Below are positions 21,842 through 33,242 of a stretch of 64,000 nt of DNA, piece after piece (the first letter of the stretch is position 1; each line of letters opens with the position of its first letter). The notes under the pieces are model-generated. The model searched no databases. It saw only the letters and a list, made by a program, of their open reading frames with translations, and was not told the DNA's origin. Source of the DNA: Neopestalotiopsis rosae (Eukaryota > Ascomycota > Sordariomycetes > Amphisphaeriales > Sporocadaceae). The position numbers and the translations under genes were made by a program. The stretch is taken from contig JALGAS010000001.1 of NCBI GenBank assembly GCA_023078685.1, positions 7,688,001-7,752,000 of the forward strand, in the 5' to 3' direction.

Positions 21842-22762
21842 GGCGCGGCTGCCAGAAGTCTGGTCCGAAGTACTTATGATGGTAGGAGCTATCGGTTATA
21901 GTGACAAATGATTATATACGTGTAGTTCTGAATATTCAAGAAACGATGGCAAACAAAGTGTGACTTGACCCGACGATATCAAAAATCAGGTTTAGGGAAA
22001 GTGCGATGTTAAATTCATCTGACATAGCGACTGATAGATATATATGCCAATCCCCGGGGTATTTATTTCATATAAGACCGTGATCTTTCAACCATCGTGA
22101 TTGATTCGATGAGACAAGCCATTGCGTTTGCTTATTTACAGAAACGAAGGTGCGAGCCCGGTCTTAAGCGCTCCCTTTCCTCCTCCTCCTCCTCCTCCCC
22201 CTCTTCTCAATATTGCACTTTGCTGCAAATTGAGCTGTTCGTGCATGGTCACAAGACCTCTATTCTATCTCTGACTGGGCAGCCTCAAGAGTCGGGTCAC
22301 ATATGTAGGCACTGCGACTGGCTGTGCTGATTGGAGAATCGACGCATTCGAGCTCAGCTTTGGGAGCTAGTTCATGCTGTGCTCTGCTGAGTATCAAGTA
22401 TAAAGTTCGCAAGCCCAGTCACGGCTTTCTGTCTTCTCCAACGGGAGCTTTTCGTATGCGCCATCATTTTTTTATCTCGTTGAGGGTTGGTTGTTGTGTG
22501 GTGGATGCAATCACGACGGGTCGCCAGCCGGGGGTGGGGATCCGGAGACTTGACCCAGTTGCTTCAGTTCCCCTCCCCCGCACAAGGCTGCAAACAGAAG
22601 CACCTGCTGGGAGCTACCTACCTACCTACATGTTTGTAGATTTGGCTGATTTCAATTATACGCATCTGTTTTCTTTTTCGTTTTTTTTTTTCTTTTCAAA
22701 AGCGAATTAATCATCGGTGAGCGGACATCTTTTCAAGTCACCGTATCCAGCTTGGAAGCAAG
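21842..22762. other. Intergenic with pyrimidine-rich simple sequence
   Basis: Contains a CCT microsatellite (22179-22198) and a T-rich run near 22670-22700. No gene supported. Confidence 0.4.
22179..22198. repeat. CCT microsatellite
   Basis: Six to seven copies of the trinucleotide CCT in a longer pyrimidine tract. Confidence 0.8.
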
Positions 22763-25638
22763 ATGCAGGATGATGATGTGGAGGCAAGCCCAGTCGAAAG
22801 TGACCCTTCACTGGAGGAAGGTCTCGGAAGTCCCTTCCACAAAGTCCGTAACGCGTATTTCAGTTATTCTCTTGAATTTGATGGGCAGCGCAAGTAAACG
22901 CTTTTGGGCGCATGGATTGATGCCAGCATTGTTGTGCGATCTTTGAAAAAGCCGTGACAACGTACTCGGCACCGCCAATAGCAAATAGTGTCAAGCTAAC
23001 CATAGATATAGGAAACGGCACCACCCGCAATCACTCCAGTTTCAGGATCGCTAAAAGAAGCCGATAAAGAATCAGAGAATGAGCTACCGCATAGCATTGA
23101 CAGCTGGCTTAGGCAACATTTCGGTGTTACTCGGCGAGCCGAGAAGCGAGCTAGGCAAGGTTTCCAACGAGATGCAGCTGCTCACTGGGATCACCACGTG
23201 AGTAGGACCTCCAACGGACATTGCATTGGTCTGGACCTGTACTGAAACAATCAAAGCCATGGGAGCATTTTCGGATTCCTCGCACGTACGCCTCGGGCAA
23301 AAGCCACTCAAGCCAGAACGACCCCATCAGACGAACATGTAGTCCTCGTGATGAAGCAGAAGATCTCACAGATATCCCAAATTTGAATTTTAGGCTCGTT
23401 GACTCTGATCTGGGCTTTCTCCAGAATTCGTACACGTCAGGCCATCGAATGAAACAAGAAGCTGCCCACTTCATCCGAACTGTGGCTGACGACCCAGCTG
23501 TTGCACCTCACACTTGTTTGCATTGTAGTCGAATCTGTTTTGACTTGCGAAGGCGAACACGCTACCTCCCATGGGGCCGCGTATATCAGAATGTCATTGA
23601 ACTTGATAGCACCGCGTTAAGTAATGATGGCTGTACATTTTTGCGACAGATTCTTGGACTCGAATCAAACTTGGGGCTTGACGACAGAGATCTCCCAGAT
23701 TCTGATACGAATTCGGAACTAGACTTGAACGCGAGTTCAGATACACGCTCGTCTGAAATTGACTTTTGCCGCGCCATCTTCAGGCTCGCTTATTCCGTTT
23801 TCCCTAGTACCGATGAGGGATTGCATCTTACCTTCAGGTATGCTTGGTGGTCACCGGACACTCACACAAAGACGTCTATCACCTTCGATGTTCGGGATGA
23901 GTTTGTAGTCAATATACTCCCGGTGAAAATGTTATCGATAGGCACTGGCCACAATGGTGCCCGATATCCACTGCCAGTTGAGCTTCCTCCTAACCTAGTC
24001 CCAAAATCTAGTCTGAGCTACAATCGTGCTCAAGCCTGGTTAAGCAACTGTTCGGAAGATCATTCTCTATGTCGGCTCTTGCCCGAAGAAATTGGAATAA
24101 TGCCCAAAAGAATACTGGAGCTGCGTGGAAGTCAGAATGAACCACTCATTCGCCTTGTTGCTGAGCCCCCTAGTGCTGCCTATGCTACCCTGAGTTACTG
24201 CTGGGGCCAAGATCAGCTGGCAAAGACTACCAAGAATTTGCTAGCCTCCTATGAGCGGGAGATTATGTTTTGCTCATTACCCAAAACTATTCAAGATGCA
24301 GTCCTCGTCACCCTAGGTCTAGGTATTCATTATCTCTGGGTCGATGCCATGTGCATTTTACAAGACGATGAGGCCGACAAGTCGCTCCAAATATCGCAAA
24401 TGCAAACAATATATCGGTGCAGTACTATCACCATCGCGGCATAGACGGCTGCTTCGTGTACTGAAGGCTTTCTTCATAATCGCCAAGCCTACAGATCGAC
24501 CAAGATAGCAGCACGGTTATCGGGCAATGCCTTTCAAGACGTGTTGCTCACCCAATTATACGCAAAATCATATGGTCTGGAGGGGAGCCTGCCTCTATTC
24601 CAACGGGGCTGGACTTTCCAAGAAACTCATCTGAGCAGAAGGATGTTGTCTTACACCCATGAAGGCATGGTCTATCGATGTTTGGAGGCTGAGGAGTTTG
24701 ATGGCCTTTCCCGGAGGAACAACTCGGAGGGCTTAGGACCAGGTCTGCCTGAGAAACGTATGCACCCTAATTCTTGGTGTGAAGTGGTGCGCCAGTTCAC
24801 TTCACGTCAATTGGCGCTGCCGCTGGACAAGCTTCCAGCCATCGCAGGTATGGCGAAAGAGTATTCTCGTCATTATCCAGTCACAAAGTATCATGCAGGA
24901 CTCTGGAGGTAGAAGATCCTTGCTCAACTTCTGTGGTATCCTCGCGACGACCTCAGAGCTACAAGTCGCACACCGCAGTATGTCGCGCCTTCCTGGTCCT
25001 GGGCTTGTCTTATTGGAACGATCATGATCGCGCCGGATCCCAATCGTGGAGAAAACCAAGAGTGGTCAGACATATCGGATGCACATCAAACCGAGACGGA
25101 TGATATATGGTTCCGATGCTGCACGGTACTGGATGTCCAAACTACTGTCAAAGACTTACGAAATCCCTTTGGTATGGTCACAGACGGCAGCCTTCGGTTG
25201 TCAGCAACGGTGAGGCCAATCATTTGCCGTTACTGGAACCAGGAAGGGAGACGGTCACGTTCAAATCCTCCAGCCGGCCGCGAAGCCCATATGACTATAG
25301 CCCATTGTCTGGAAAAGTGGCCTGAAGACAAAGGCAATGATCCCCGAATAAGGATCACTCCCGACGTGGATGGAGAGATCGTGGAAGGGGCATTGCTCTG
25401 GTGTATTGAGATTTGTCGAGAATTCATGTATGAGCCTCCTCGTCTTTTCAAGAACCCAGAACATCCATCCTGGGTCGCCAGTCTTCATGATAGTCAGGGA
25501 TTCAGCCGTGGGTTAGTGCTGCGAAAAATAGGAGATCAACTCTACAGTCGCGTTGGAAAGCTCACGGTGCAAAAACAGAAGCTCCATGGATGGATGTTCG
25601 GAGACGGTACAGACCGGCAAGACATCACAATCATTTGA
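22763..25638 (+). pseudogene. HET-domain (heterokaryon incompatibility) gene with two in-frame TAG codons
   Basis: HET proteins mediate non-self recognition when fungal hyphae fuse. From 23012 a coding stretch (exon 23012..23197, 59-base intron, then 23257 onward) keeps one frame to the stop at 25636. It holds the HET core: YATLSYCWG, LPKTIQDAV, YLWVDAMCILQDD, TIYRCSTITIAA, GWTFQETHLSRRMLSY, and later AGLWR and APSWSWA. A TAG at 24442-24444 interrupts the core at TITIAA|TAASCTEGF, and a second TAG at 24910-24912 interrupts GLWR|KILAQLLWY. Both sit where homologues read through, so they are not introns. A plausible first exon (ATG 22763, MQDDDVEASPVESDP) cannot be joined in frame with normal splice sites. 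The gene looks inactive; assembly error or stop readthrough would be the alternatives. Confidence 0.85.
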
Positions 25639-26061
25639 CATAGTTTGTCAATATGCACACGCGCAATATCAAGAGCAACTCGTCCGCCTAGAGTGATGCC
25701 GAGAATCGACAAGAGCTGCACTCATTGGCCGATTGAGTCATAGTGCCCATTCCTTTGCCAAGACATACACCGCACCTTTTAATAGGCACAAACTTCAGCT
25801 CTTCACTTCTTTCGCCTGACGCCAGGGACTTCCTTCTTTCAGATCAATTGAAGACGAGAGACAAAAAATTCTTAGCTTTGTCTGATTGCTGTAATCAAGT
25901 GTTTCAACGAAATCTATAGTTATACTTAGTGGCTGATACGAATTGCGGGGTGGGAGCCGCTGTTCTTTTGTACACCTTAGCAAGTTACTTCCTCCTAGTC
26001 CGCCAATTCATAAGTCGCGCTTGCAACATTTCCAGGACGTATCGCCGCGGAAGTCAACGAA
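25639..26061. other. Intergenic between the HET pseudogene and the 2EXR gene
   Basis: 423 bases with no supported gene; presumably the promoter of the 2EXR gene. Confidence 0.4.
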
Positions 26062-26703
26062 ATGTCGACTTTCCATTCTTTCTCGCATCTGCCATTCGAG
26101 CTCCGGGCGCACATCTGGGCCTTGACAGTCGAACCGCGAACAGTCGAGGTGCGCTTTGTGTGGGGCCCGGGAAAACGCCAGCAGCTGGTGTCGCCCACGC
26201 CGGTCCCTGCGGTACTGCAGACCTGCCATGAGGCTCGCAGTCTGGGGCTGTACAAACAATCCTTTTCCGAACTCACATTCACGGAATGGAATGCCTCAAG
26301 AACAGGCAGATCTCGTTACGTTTGGCTGAATTTGGACATTGACATGGTTTCCATTGGTACAGTGAGCTTTGCAGCTTTCGCACCAGTGTCAGCATCCATC
26401 AAGCGGCTCAGATTCGAGCGAGAAAATTCAGAGGAATGCTGGTACCACTGGGAGTCAAAAGAGCTCCGTGATTGGACCAATACCGAAGAGATTCATGTGG
26501 TTTGCGGCGACGGCATTGGAGCATGGCATGGAGCTACCGAGGAGCACACCTGGCCTTGTGTGCTGGAGAACCTGTGGTTTTTCGATCCTCGTGATGGCCG
26601 AATGATGAGAAGTTTGGATATGGAAGAAATGCTCGACAATGAACTTAGGGAGGCTTGGGCCGCAGAAGGGTATGAATACCCCAGTGGTGCACCCCTCATC
26701 TAA
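26062..26703 (+). CDS. 2EXR domain protein
   Basis: Intronless, 213 residues. The N-terminus FHSFSHLPFELRAHIWALTVEPRTVEVR is the 2EXR signature, a fungal domain named for its two conserved E-x-R motifs; TCHEARSLGL follows at the expected distance. The family is expanded in plant-associated and saprotrophic ascomycetes and its molecular role is not established. No signal peptide or membrane helix. It sits next to the broken HET gene, in a stretch that looks accessory. Confidence 0.85.
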   Translation: MSTFHSFSHLPFELRAHIWALTVEPRTVEVRFVWGPGKRQQLVSPTPVPAVLQTCHEARSLGLYKQSFSELTFTEWNASRTGRSRYVWLNLDIDMVSIGTVSFAAFAPVSASIKRLRFERENSEECWYHWESKELRDWTNTEEIHVVCGDGIGAWHGATEEHTWPCVLENLWFFDPRDGRMMRSLDMEEMLDNELREAWAAEGYEYPSGAPLI

Positions 26704-28428
26704 ACCGGCTTCATCAGCGAAGACCTCAAACCTTTCGAAAATGACTTCAGCCATGCTTCCTGTACTCGCCGGAATTTGCAAACCGATATACAGTCATGTA
26801 CAGCATGGTTGCATCTTTCGAGAACACTTGCACGGCGGCTGGGATTTGCAACTTAGAGTTGTCAACATCCGGCATGCTGAGGCCGAGGAGTCTACCCTGT
26901 TCCGACGAACATGATCTCCACCAACTTCAATACTCTCCGGTACAAAACGCCAGAGATATGAGCACAGTCGTGCGCAAACCGTCCCGAGAAACGAGGGCAG
27001 CAACATGGATGCAGTCCACTTTCCATCGAAGATCCACGGAGAACCGATAAGTCACTCATATCTGAATGTCCCCACGTCCAGAAATTTCAATCCTGTTTTC
27101 GGAAGCTGCGCCCGATCCGGTGATGCTACACGGCCGAGAAGTACGGCGGAGGGAGTATCTCTTTCCCCGGGTGACACTTTGATCCGCCTGCAAACACGAC
27201 TTTCGTATCCAGGTCAATCATGCAGCTAAAGATTACGAACTCTCCAGATGCGTTCAAATGCACCCCAAGAGCATCAATGCCATCCCAATAAATACAGAGA
27301 GAGCGGCTGTTTAACCAGAATGTCAGATATTGTCGAACTCGAGAAGAGACGACGCCGGACAGAATCTCGGTCAAATATTCATGAGCTCCAGTGCTTCCCC
27401 CATTTATCCACTCAATAACATGTTCGACAACGTTGTCGAGGGATTGGGGTCGAACGTGGTGATAGTATGGGGTCTTGAAGTCTGGGGGTCCGTGGTAGGG
27501 CCGAGAACAAGCATTTCGCGGCCCGCATTTGACTTTCAGTTCACTTTCCGATTGGTTACTCTCCCCCTATGTCCGTAGCTTCTTGCAATCCGACATCCGA
27601 ATGACGTCGCGCATCGGGAAAACTTCGTTTGTTCACGGACAGAAGCAACGGAATGTCAGCAATTCCCGGTCTATCAGCCCATCCATTTGTCTCGTGACTT
27701 CCAAACCGTCACGCTATTTTGTTGTTGATGGGACCACGGTCGCGGGCGGTGTAGTGCTTCTACTCTTTGCGATGGCCAGTACGGGAATTCTTACTTCGGA
27801 GAATTCCACTTGGGATGACGTACACCAACGTTATTTTCGGAGATTCCGGAATCGTGATATGTATTAGTAGGGGAAAAGGTTTGCATATTTCGGTACATTT
27901 ATTGCACCAATTTTAGTCATCATCCATCTCTCGATTCGAGCCATGAAGCTCTGTGTCCGTCCACCACCAAGGACGGGGCGAGACTGCTTGCAAAAGGCTT
28001 TCTTGTAGGACAGGTTACTATGGTAAAGTCTCAGTCTGGATGGCATCGCGTAAGCGTGGATGGAATGAACTGCACTATGGTCCGAGCGATTCCGCGTCTC
28101 GCGGCACCACACAACAAGAATGATCGGATCCGCTGGACTTGGTTGCAGCTGGGGATCTGCGTGCGCGCCCCGGATTTCTATCGCTCTGGTTTATGAAGTC
28201 GGCCCTATTTCCACGCGGGCTAGGTCCCGATGTGTGGGGCCCGGTAGCCCTCGAGTCTTTCCAGAAGAGCCGCCTTGGATGTTGACGAGAAAGTCGTCAC
28301 CTTCGAACACGGAAGGAGAGTGAATTCCTGAGCTGGCTATGGTATCATAGTGGAGTATTAGAAATGCACACAATACGATGCTTGATACAATAGACAGAGC
28401 TCGGCCGAGATATTCACGCAGGACTTTC
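26704..28428. other. Region with gene-like fragments on the minus strand
   Basis: On the minus strand a 140-codon open stretch spans about 27126-27540 (with YYHHVRPQSLDNVVEHVIEW and LCIYWDGIDALGVHLNASGE). It could be preceded by an exon near 27625-27700 (LEVTRQMDGLIDRELLTFRCF), joined by GTGAAC...GGAAAG. A further protein-like stretch lies at about 26745-26880 (MPDVDNSKLQIPAAVQVFSK). Stops separate other pieces near 27850-28370. I cannot assemble one complete gene, so this may be a multi-exon gene I failed to splice or a decayed one. Confidence 0.3.
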
Positions 28429-28436
28429 TATATAAG
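28429..28436 (+). promoter_or_regulatory. TATA box of the GH3 beta-glucosidase gene
   Basis: TATATAAG, 78 bases upstream of the ATG at 28514. Confidence 0.6.
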
Positions 28437-28513
28437 ATGAGGTGCAGTGTTGATGTGAGAATGCTAGCGAGTAGGAACCAGTGTGACCAGTCTCCTGTCC
28501 CAGACACGACAAG

Positions 28514-31148
28514 ATGAAGACCATAGCCAATGCATTGGTTGCCTCGGGGCTGCTCCTAGCTCCTGTAGCTGCCGACTCTTGTCAAACACCCATCAACCAT
28601 CCAGGCACCGCTTTCAGTAATGTCCAGCCTCTAAACACCACCATCCTGGACACCTATGGTCACTCACCGGCTGTATACCCATCGCGTAAGTGCCTTCTTC
28701 AGCCTATGTTGTGTTGGCATGGGTAACTTCATGATCTAATTTTGTGCTGAGAATTCAACAGCAAACATTACCGGAAATGGAGGATGGGAAGAGGCAATGG
28801 CCAAGGCCAAGGCCTTTACTGCCCAACTCACCCTAGAAGAGAAGGCGTGGATGGTTACTGGTCAACCCGGCCCTTGCGTAGGCAACGTCCTGCCCATTCC
28901 TCGGCTCAATTTTACTGGCCTGTGTCTGCAAAACGGCCCTCAAGGTATCGAGGAAGGCACTTACTCAAGTGTCTTTGTCAGCGGTGTGTCGGCGGCGGCT
29001 AGTTGGGACCGAAAGCTCCTCTACGACCGTGCCTATGCAATTGCTGAAGAGCACAAAGCCAAGGGAACTCACGTTATCTTGGGTCCCGTTGCCGGTCCTC
29101 TCGGTCGCAGCGCATACAATGGTGTAAGTGAACTACCCTATATTCAGTGAAGTGGAACTTGTAATTGATAACTTGGCTCCAGAGATCCTGGGAAGGCTTC
29201 GCTGCGGACCCTTACCTGACCGGTGTATGCATGGAAGAGACCATTATTGGCATGCAAGATGCGGGTGTGCAAGCAAATGCCAAGCACTTTATCGGCAACG
29301 AGCAAGAGACACAGCGTAATCCGACTTACGACCCCAATGCCAATGAGACGACTTACATCCAGGACTCGGTGTCTTCCAACATTGACGACAGGACACTCCA
29401 TGAGATTTACATGTGGCCGTTTGCCAACTCTGTGCGCAGTGGTGCCGCATCCTTCATGTGCTCGTACAACCGTCTCAATGGCTCTCACTCGTGCCAGAAC
29501 TCATACGCTCTCAACCATTTGTTGAAGACTGAGCTTGGCTTCCAAGGATACGTGATGTCGGATTGGGGCGCCACTCACAGTGGTGTCGCTTCCATCGAAA
29601 GCGGTATGGACATGACTATGCCCGGTGGCTTCACCTTGTACGGTGAAATGTGGACCGAAGGTTCTTACTTTGGCAAGAACCTGACTGCCGCCGTCGAGAA
29701 CGGTACCGTCGATATGTCGCGTCTCGATGACATGGTTATTCGTACAATGACACGTATGTTTCCCTTCAGCGAACACTTTTGAGACTTACCTTACTAACAA
29801 TGGCTTAGCATACTACCTGCTTGGCCAAGACCAGGACTTCCCCAGCGTCGATTCATCGGTTGGTCCTTTGAATGTCGACTCTCCTCCCGACACATGGTTG
29901 TATGATTGGACCTTTACCGGAACCAGCAACCGGGATGTCCGCGGTAACCACAGCGTCCTGATTCGCCAGCACGGCGCTGAGTCGACGGTTCTTCTCAAGA
30001 ATGAGAACGGAGCACTTCCTCTGAGCGCACCGAAGAGCATTGCCATCTTCGGAAACGATGCCGGCCCTATTACCCAGGGTGCCTACAACAATGTCAACTA
30101 TGAGTATGGTGTACTGCCTAACGCAGGTGGCTCGGGAACTTGCCGCTTCAGCTCCTTGTCGAATCCCTTGGATGCCATTACCAGACGGGCTGAGCAAGAC
30201 GGAGCTCTTGTCCAGTCTTGGCTGAACAATACTCTGCTCACTACCACCGCGCTCCCAGATCTTTGGATTGGCCAGCTGCCTGATGTATGTCTCGTTTTCC
30301 TCAAGTCGTGGGCCGAGGAAAACAAGGACCGGGACTCACTGGAGCTGGATTGGAACGGCAGCGCTGTGGTCGAAGCTGTGGCGGCCTACTGCAACAACAC
30401 CGTCGTAGTGACACACTCGAACGGTATTAACGTGTTGCCATTTGCCGACCATCCCAATGTCACCGCCATTCTGGCCGCTCACTACCCTGGTGAGCAGGCT
30501 GGTAACGCCATCGTCGACCTTTTGTACGGCAAGGTCAACCCCTCTGCAAAGCTGCCATACGTGATTGCATATAATGAGTCGGACTACAACGCCCCCGTCA
30601 CTACGGCTGTCCAGACGAACGGTATATATGACTGGCAGAGCTGGTTCGACGAGCGCCTCGAGGTCGGCTACCGCCACTTTGATGCCAACAACATTACTCC
30701 GCGCTACGAATTCGGGTTCGGCCTGAGCTACACCACCTTCACCTTGAGTGGACTGTCGGGCAACTCATCGTCAGGTAACCTGACCGCTCTGCCACCAGTC
30801 CGTGACACCATGCCTGGAGGCAACCCCGCATTGTGGGAGACCGTCTACACCGTCACGGCCGACGTCTCAAACACTGGTGATGTCGCCGGTTATGCCGTGC
30901 CGCAGCTGTATGCCGGGTTCCCCGACTCTACGCCCGAGGGTACCCCGCCCAGCCAACTGCGCGGCTTTGATAAGATTTGGCTCGAGGCCGGCGAGACCAA
31001 GACTGTCACTTTTGACTTGATGCGCCGCGATGTGAGCTACTGGGATGTTGTGGCTCAGGACTGGCGCATCCCCTCTGGCGAGTTCACCTTCAACGCTGGA
31101 TTTAGCAGTCGCGACTTTTGGGCAAACACCACTGTGGCCTTGCTCTAG
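28514..31148 (+). CDS. Secreted GH3 beta-glucosidase
   Basis: Exons 28514..28685, 28762..29123, 29183..29753 and 29809..31148 with introns of 76, 59 and 55 bases; 814 residues. It hydrolyses cellobiose and short beta-glucans to glucose. The signal peptide is the first 20-21 residues, ending PVAA. The (beta/alpha)8 domain includes GPVAGPLGRS, GRSWEGFAADPYLTG, QANAKHFIGNEQE and the nucleophile Asp in YVMSDWGATHSG. The alpha/beta sandwich follows (RDSLELDWNG probably holds the acid/base Glu; PGEQAGNAIVDLLYG and NPSAKLPY are typical). The C-terminal fibronectin III-like domain starts near VYTVTADVSNTGDVAGY. Many N-x-S/T sites fit a secreted enzyme. It lies beside an AA9 LPMO and a GH7 gene, a sensible cellulolytic set. 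Confidence 0.96.
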
Positions 31149-31509
31149 GTTGACGCGGGAAGATTGTAATTGCAATGTATATACTCAGTAGGCTGTCACA
31201 TGCGCTGGCAGTCTGAGATTTTATGAAGGCATGAACCTTAATTTAATTCAATAATTATCTATTGAGAACAACCCAGGCACATGAAGATTCTACTCAATGT
31301 TTGTGAACTAAGTCGTAAAGGCATGGCAGTGGTATAATGATACGAGACCAAATATGAAGGTTCTCTATGAATTCCACCTAAGTTTCCACCATGCATTATA
31401 AAACAACCAGCTGTCAAAGGATAGATATTAAAATGATGCGAGCAAGCAAAACAATTTCACCAAATCTTGCATCAACCGTAACCATCCCACCGCGGGTTAT
31501 GAAAGTGCC
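31149..31509. other. Convergent 3' ends of GH3 and AA9 genes
   Basis: 361 AT-rich bases between two stop codons; nothing but untranslated 3' sequence is visible. Confidence 0.45.
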
Positions 31510-32410
31510 TTAAGCAGTGAACTCTCTCGCCTTCTTTGCAGAGGTACCTTTGAAAACTGCTGGGCCAGGGACTGTGTAGACCTGGGAGATGGTGTGGTCG
31601 TTGATTGCGACCTAAGAATTAATCTATTAGTATAGTTGTACACTGAATCTATCTTGATCCAGACACTCACGCTGATGTTGGGGTCAGTCTGCTTGCAGTA
31701 GCCAGGAATCGCTGCCTTCTGGTCGGCACTCGGCGACGCGGTACCGGATCCAGTCACTGTGATCTGAGCACACTCGGCGTACCACTGCGGCGCCTTGGCC
31801 TGGTGCAGAGCAATCAGCTCATGGCGGATGAGATAGTTGCCCGCGGCCAGACCGGCCGGAATCGTGCTGGTCCAGCCCTTGTTGCCGCCGACGAGCTTGG
31901 CAATGTCCCAGCCGCTCGGGGTCTCGGTGTCGAGGAACACGGTCTTGCCGTCGCCGTGGAAACCGGCCTCGTCAATCTTGAACCAGTTGGACCCGCTGCC
32001 GTCGCACGAGGAGAAGTCGCCGGAGCACTTGTACATCCACACGATGATGGGGCCCTGGGCGTGCGTCCACTGGCCCCAGATGGCCTCGACGCTGTCGCCG
32101 GGCTTGACGCTCGCGGACAGGGCCGCAGAGGTGCCGCCGTTGCAGCGGAGCTTGCTGTCCGTGGCGGTGGTGACGGGGTTGTAGTCTGGCCACTGGCGCT
32201 GGATCACGGGGTTCGAGTTGGGCGAGAAGCCTTGGTATCTGGTATTCGCGAACACACTCGTTAGACATAGACTCATAAGACGGCGGAAGTATAAGACTTG
32301 ACTAACCCTGGGTAAGTTGTGCCTCCAATCACATAGCTCGTGACGGCACCGTGAGCAGCTGCCTCTGCGGCAAGCAGCGCAAGTGTGGCGAAGCTAGTAG
32401 AGAACAACAT
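31510..32410 (-). CDS. AA9 lytic polysaccharide monooxygenase (catalytic domain only)
   Basis: Exons 32307..32410, 31671..32238 and 31510..31611 with introns of 68 and 59 bases; 257 residues. The signal peptide ends at Ala19 and mature His1 (His20) starts HGAVTSYVIGGTTYPG, the first copper ligand; His94 in WTHAQGPIIVW is the second. YQGFSPN, GNYLIRHELIALH and PQWYAECAQI are standard AA9 blocks, the last with the axial Tyr. Exon 3 resumes at ISQVYTVPGPAVFKG. It has no linker or CBM1, unlike many AA9s, and ends about 14 residues after PGPAVF. It is convergent with the GH3 gene and next to GH7, so shared induction on cellulose is likely but not shown. Confidence 0.95.
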
Positions 32411-33242
32411 AGCGATTTGAATATTGTAAGAAGTGTAGAATAATGAAATGAATTAAAATGCAGCCCGGAACAGGATGAAGACTTGAAGAACCTTGATATT
32501 GCGCTGAAGGAAATTACACGATCGTTCAGGTCTTGACGGAGCCTTAGCCTTTAATACCATTGCGCTTGAGCAATTAATTTATGCATTCGGGCCTGCTTTC
32601 CCACCTTTTTGCTTATTATCAAGATTATCTTGGCACAGGACGTTCCAGTCAACTCTCGTTCTAGTACACACGATCGATGTCCCCGTCGTAGTAGAACTGC
32701 GCGCGTGACGAGTTTACCCGGATAGGTCCCAATCGACAACACTCCGGTTATTATGCTGGTCCAATGCGAAATGCGCAATATCATCTTCCGTATGCCAAGA
32801 ACGAATGATACCTTGCGGAACTAATTAGCACACTCTAAATCGGACAATCCTTGTGATCGTTGTCTATATTGTCAGTCTGGGCGAGAAACCCGCACATTGC
32901 CGCTTATGGCGTACCGGTAGTTTACACACAGCAGCCATACTTGGCGGATATTCGGGCAGACCGTCTTTATAGAAGCAGTTCGCCCGTACCGCTGCAATAT
33001 ATCACGCACAGCCCGCATAGTGCAAAGATTCTCCCGCCGTCGAGAAGTTGTATCAATCTTTGACGTCACTCCGGCAAATAAGACAGTGGCCCAACGCTTG
33101 GAGGGATGGAGTGACAAGGGCAAATGCTTACCTTTGTAGGTGAAATATCGGGTCAAGGTACCGAATAAGTCCTAATACAACACGAGAGATTTTGCAGTTC
33201 TTTTCTCAAGTACCTTCGACTCTCACTCTTCTTTGTTGATGC
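32411..33242. promoter_or_regulatory. Divergent promoter region of AA9 and GH7 genes
   Basis: 832 bases between head-to-head start codons of two cellulolytic genes. I saw no unambiguous regulator site. A TATTAAAG-like element near 32549-32556 (minus) could serve the AA9 gene. Confidence 0.4.

Noticed and set aside
22179..22198. CRISPR-like or minisatellite array
   Set aside because: It is a plain CCT microsatellite; no spaced repeats of any kind were seen, and CRISPR is not expected in a fungal genome.
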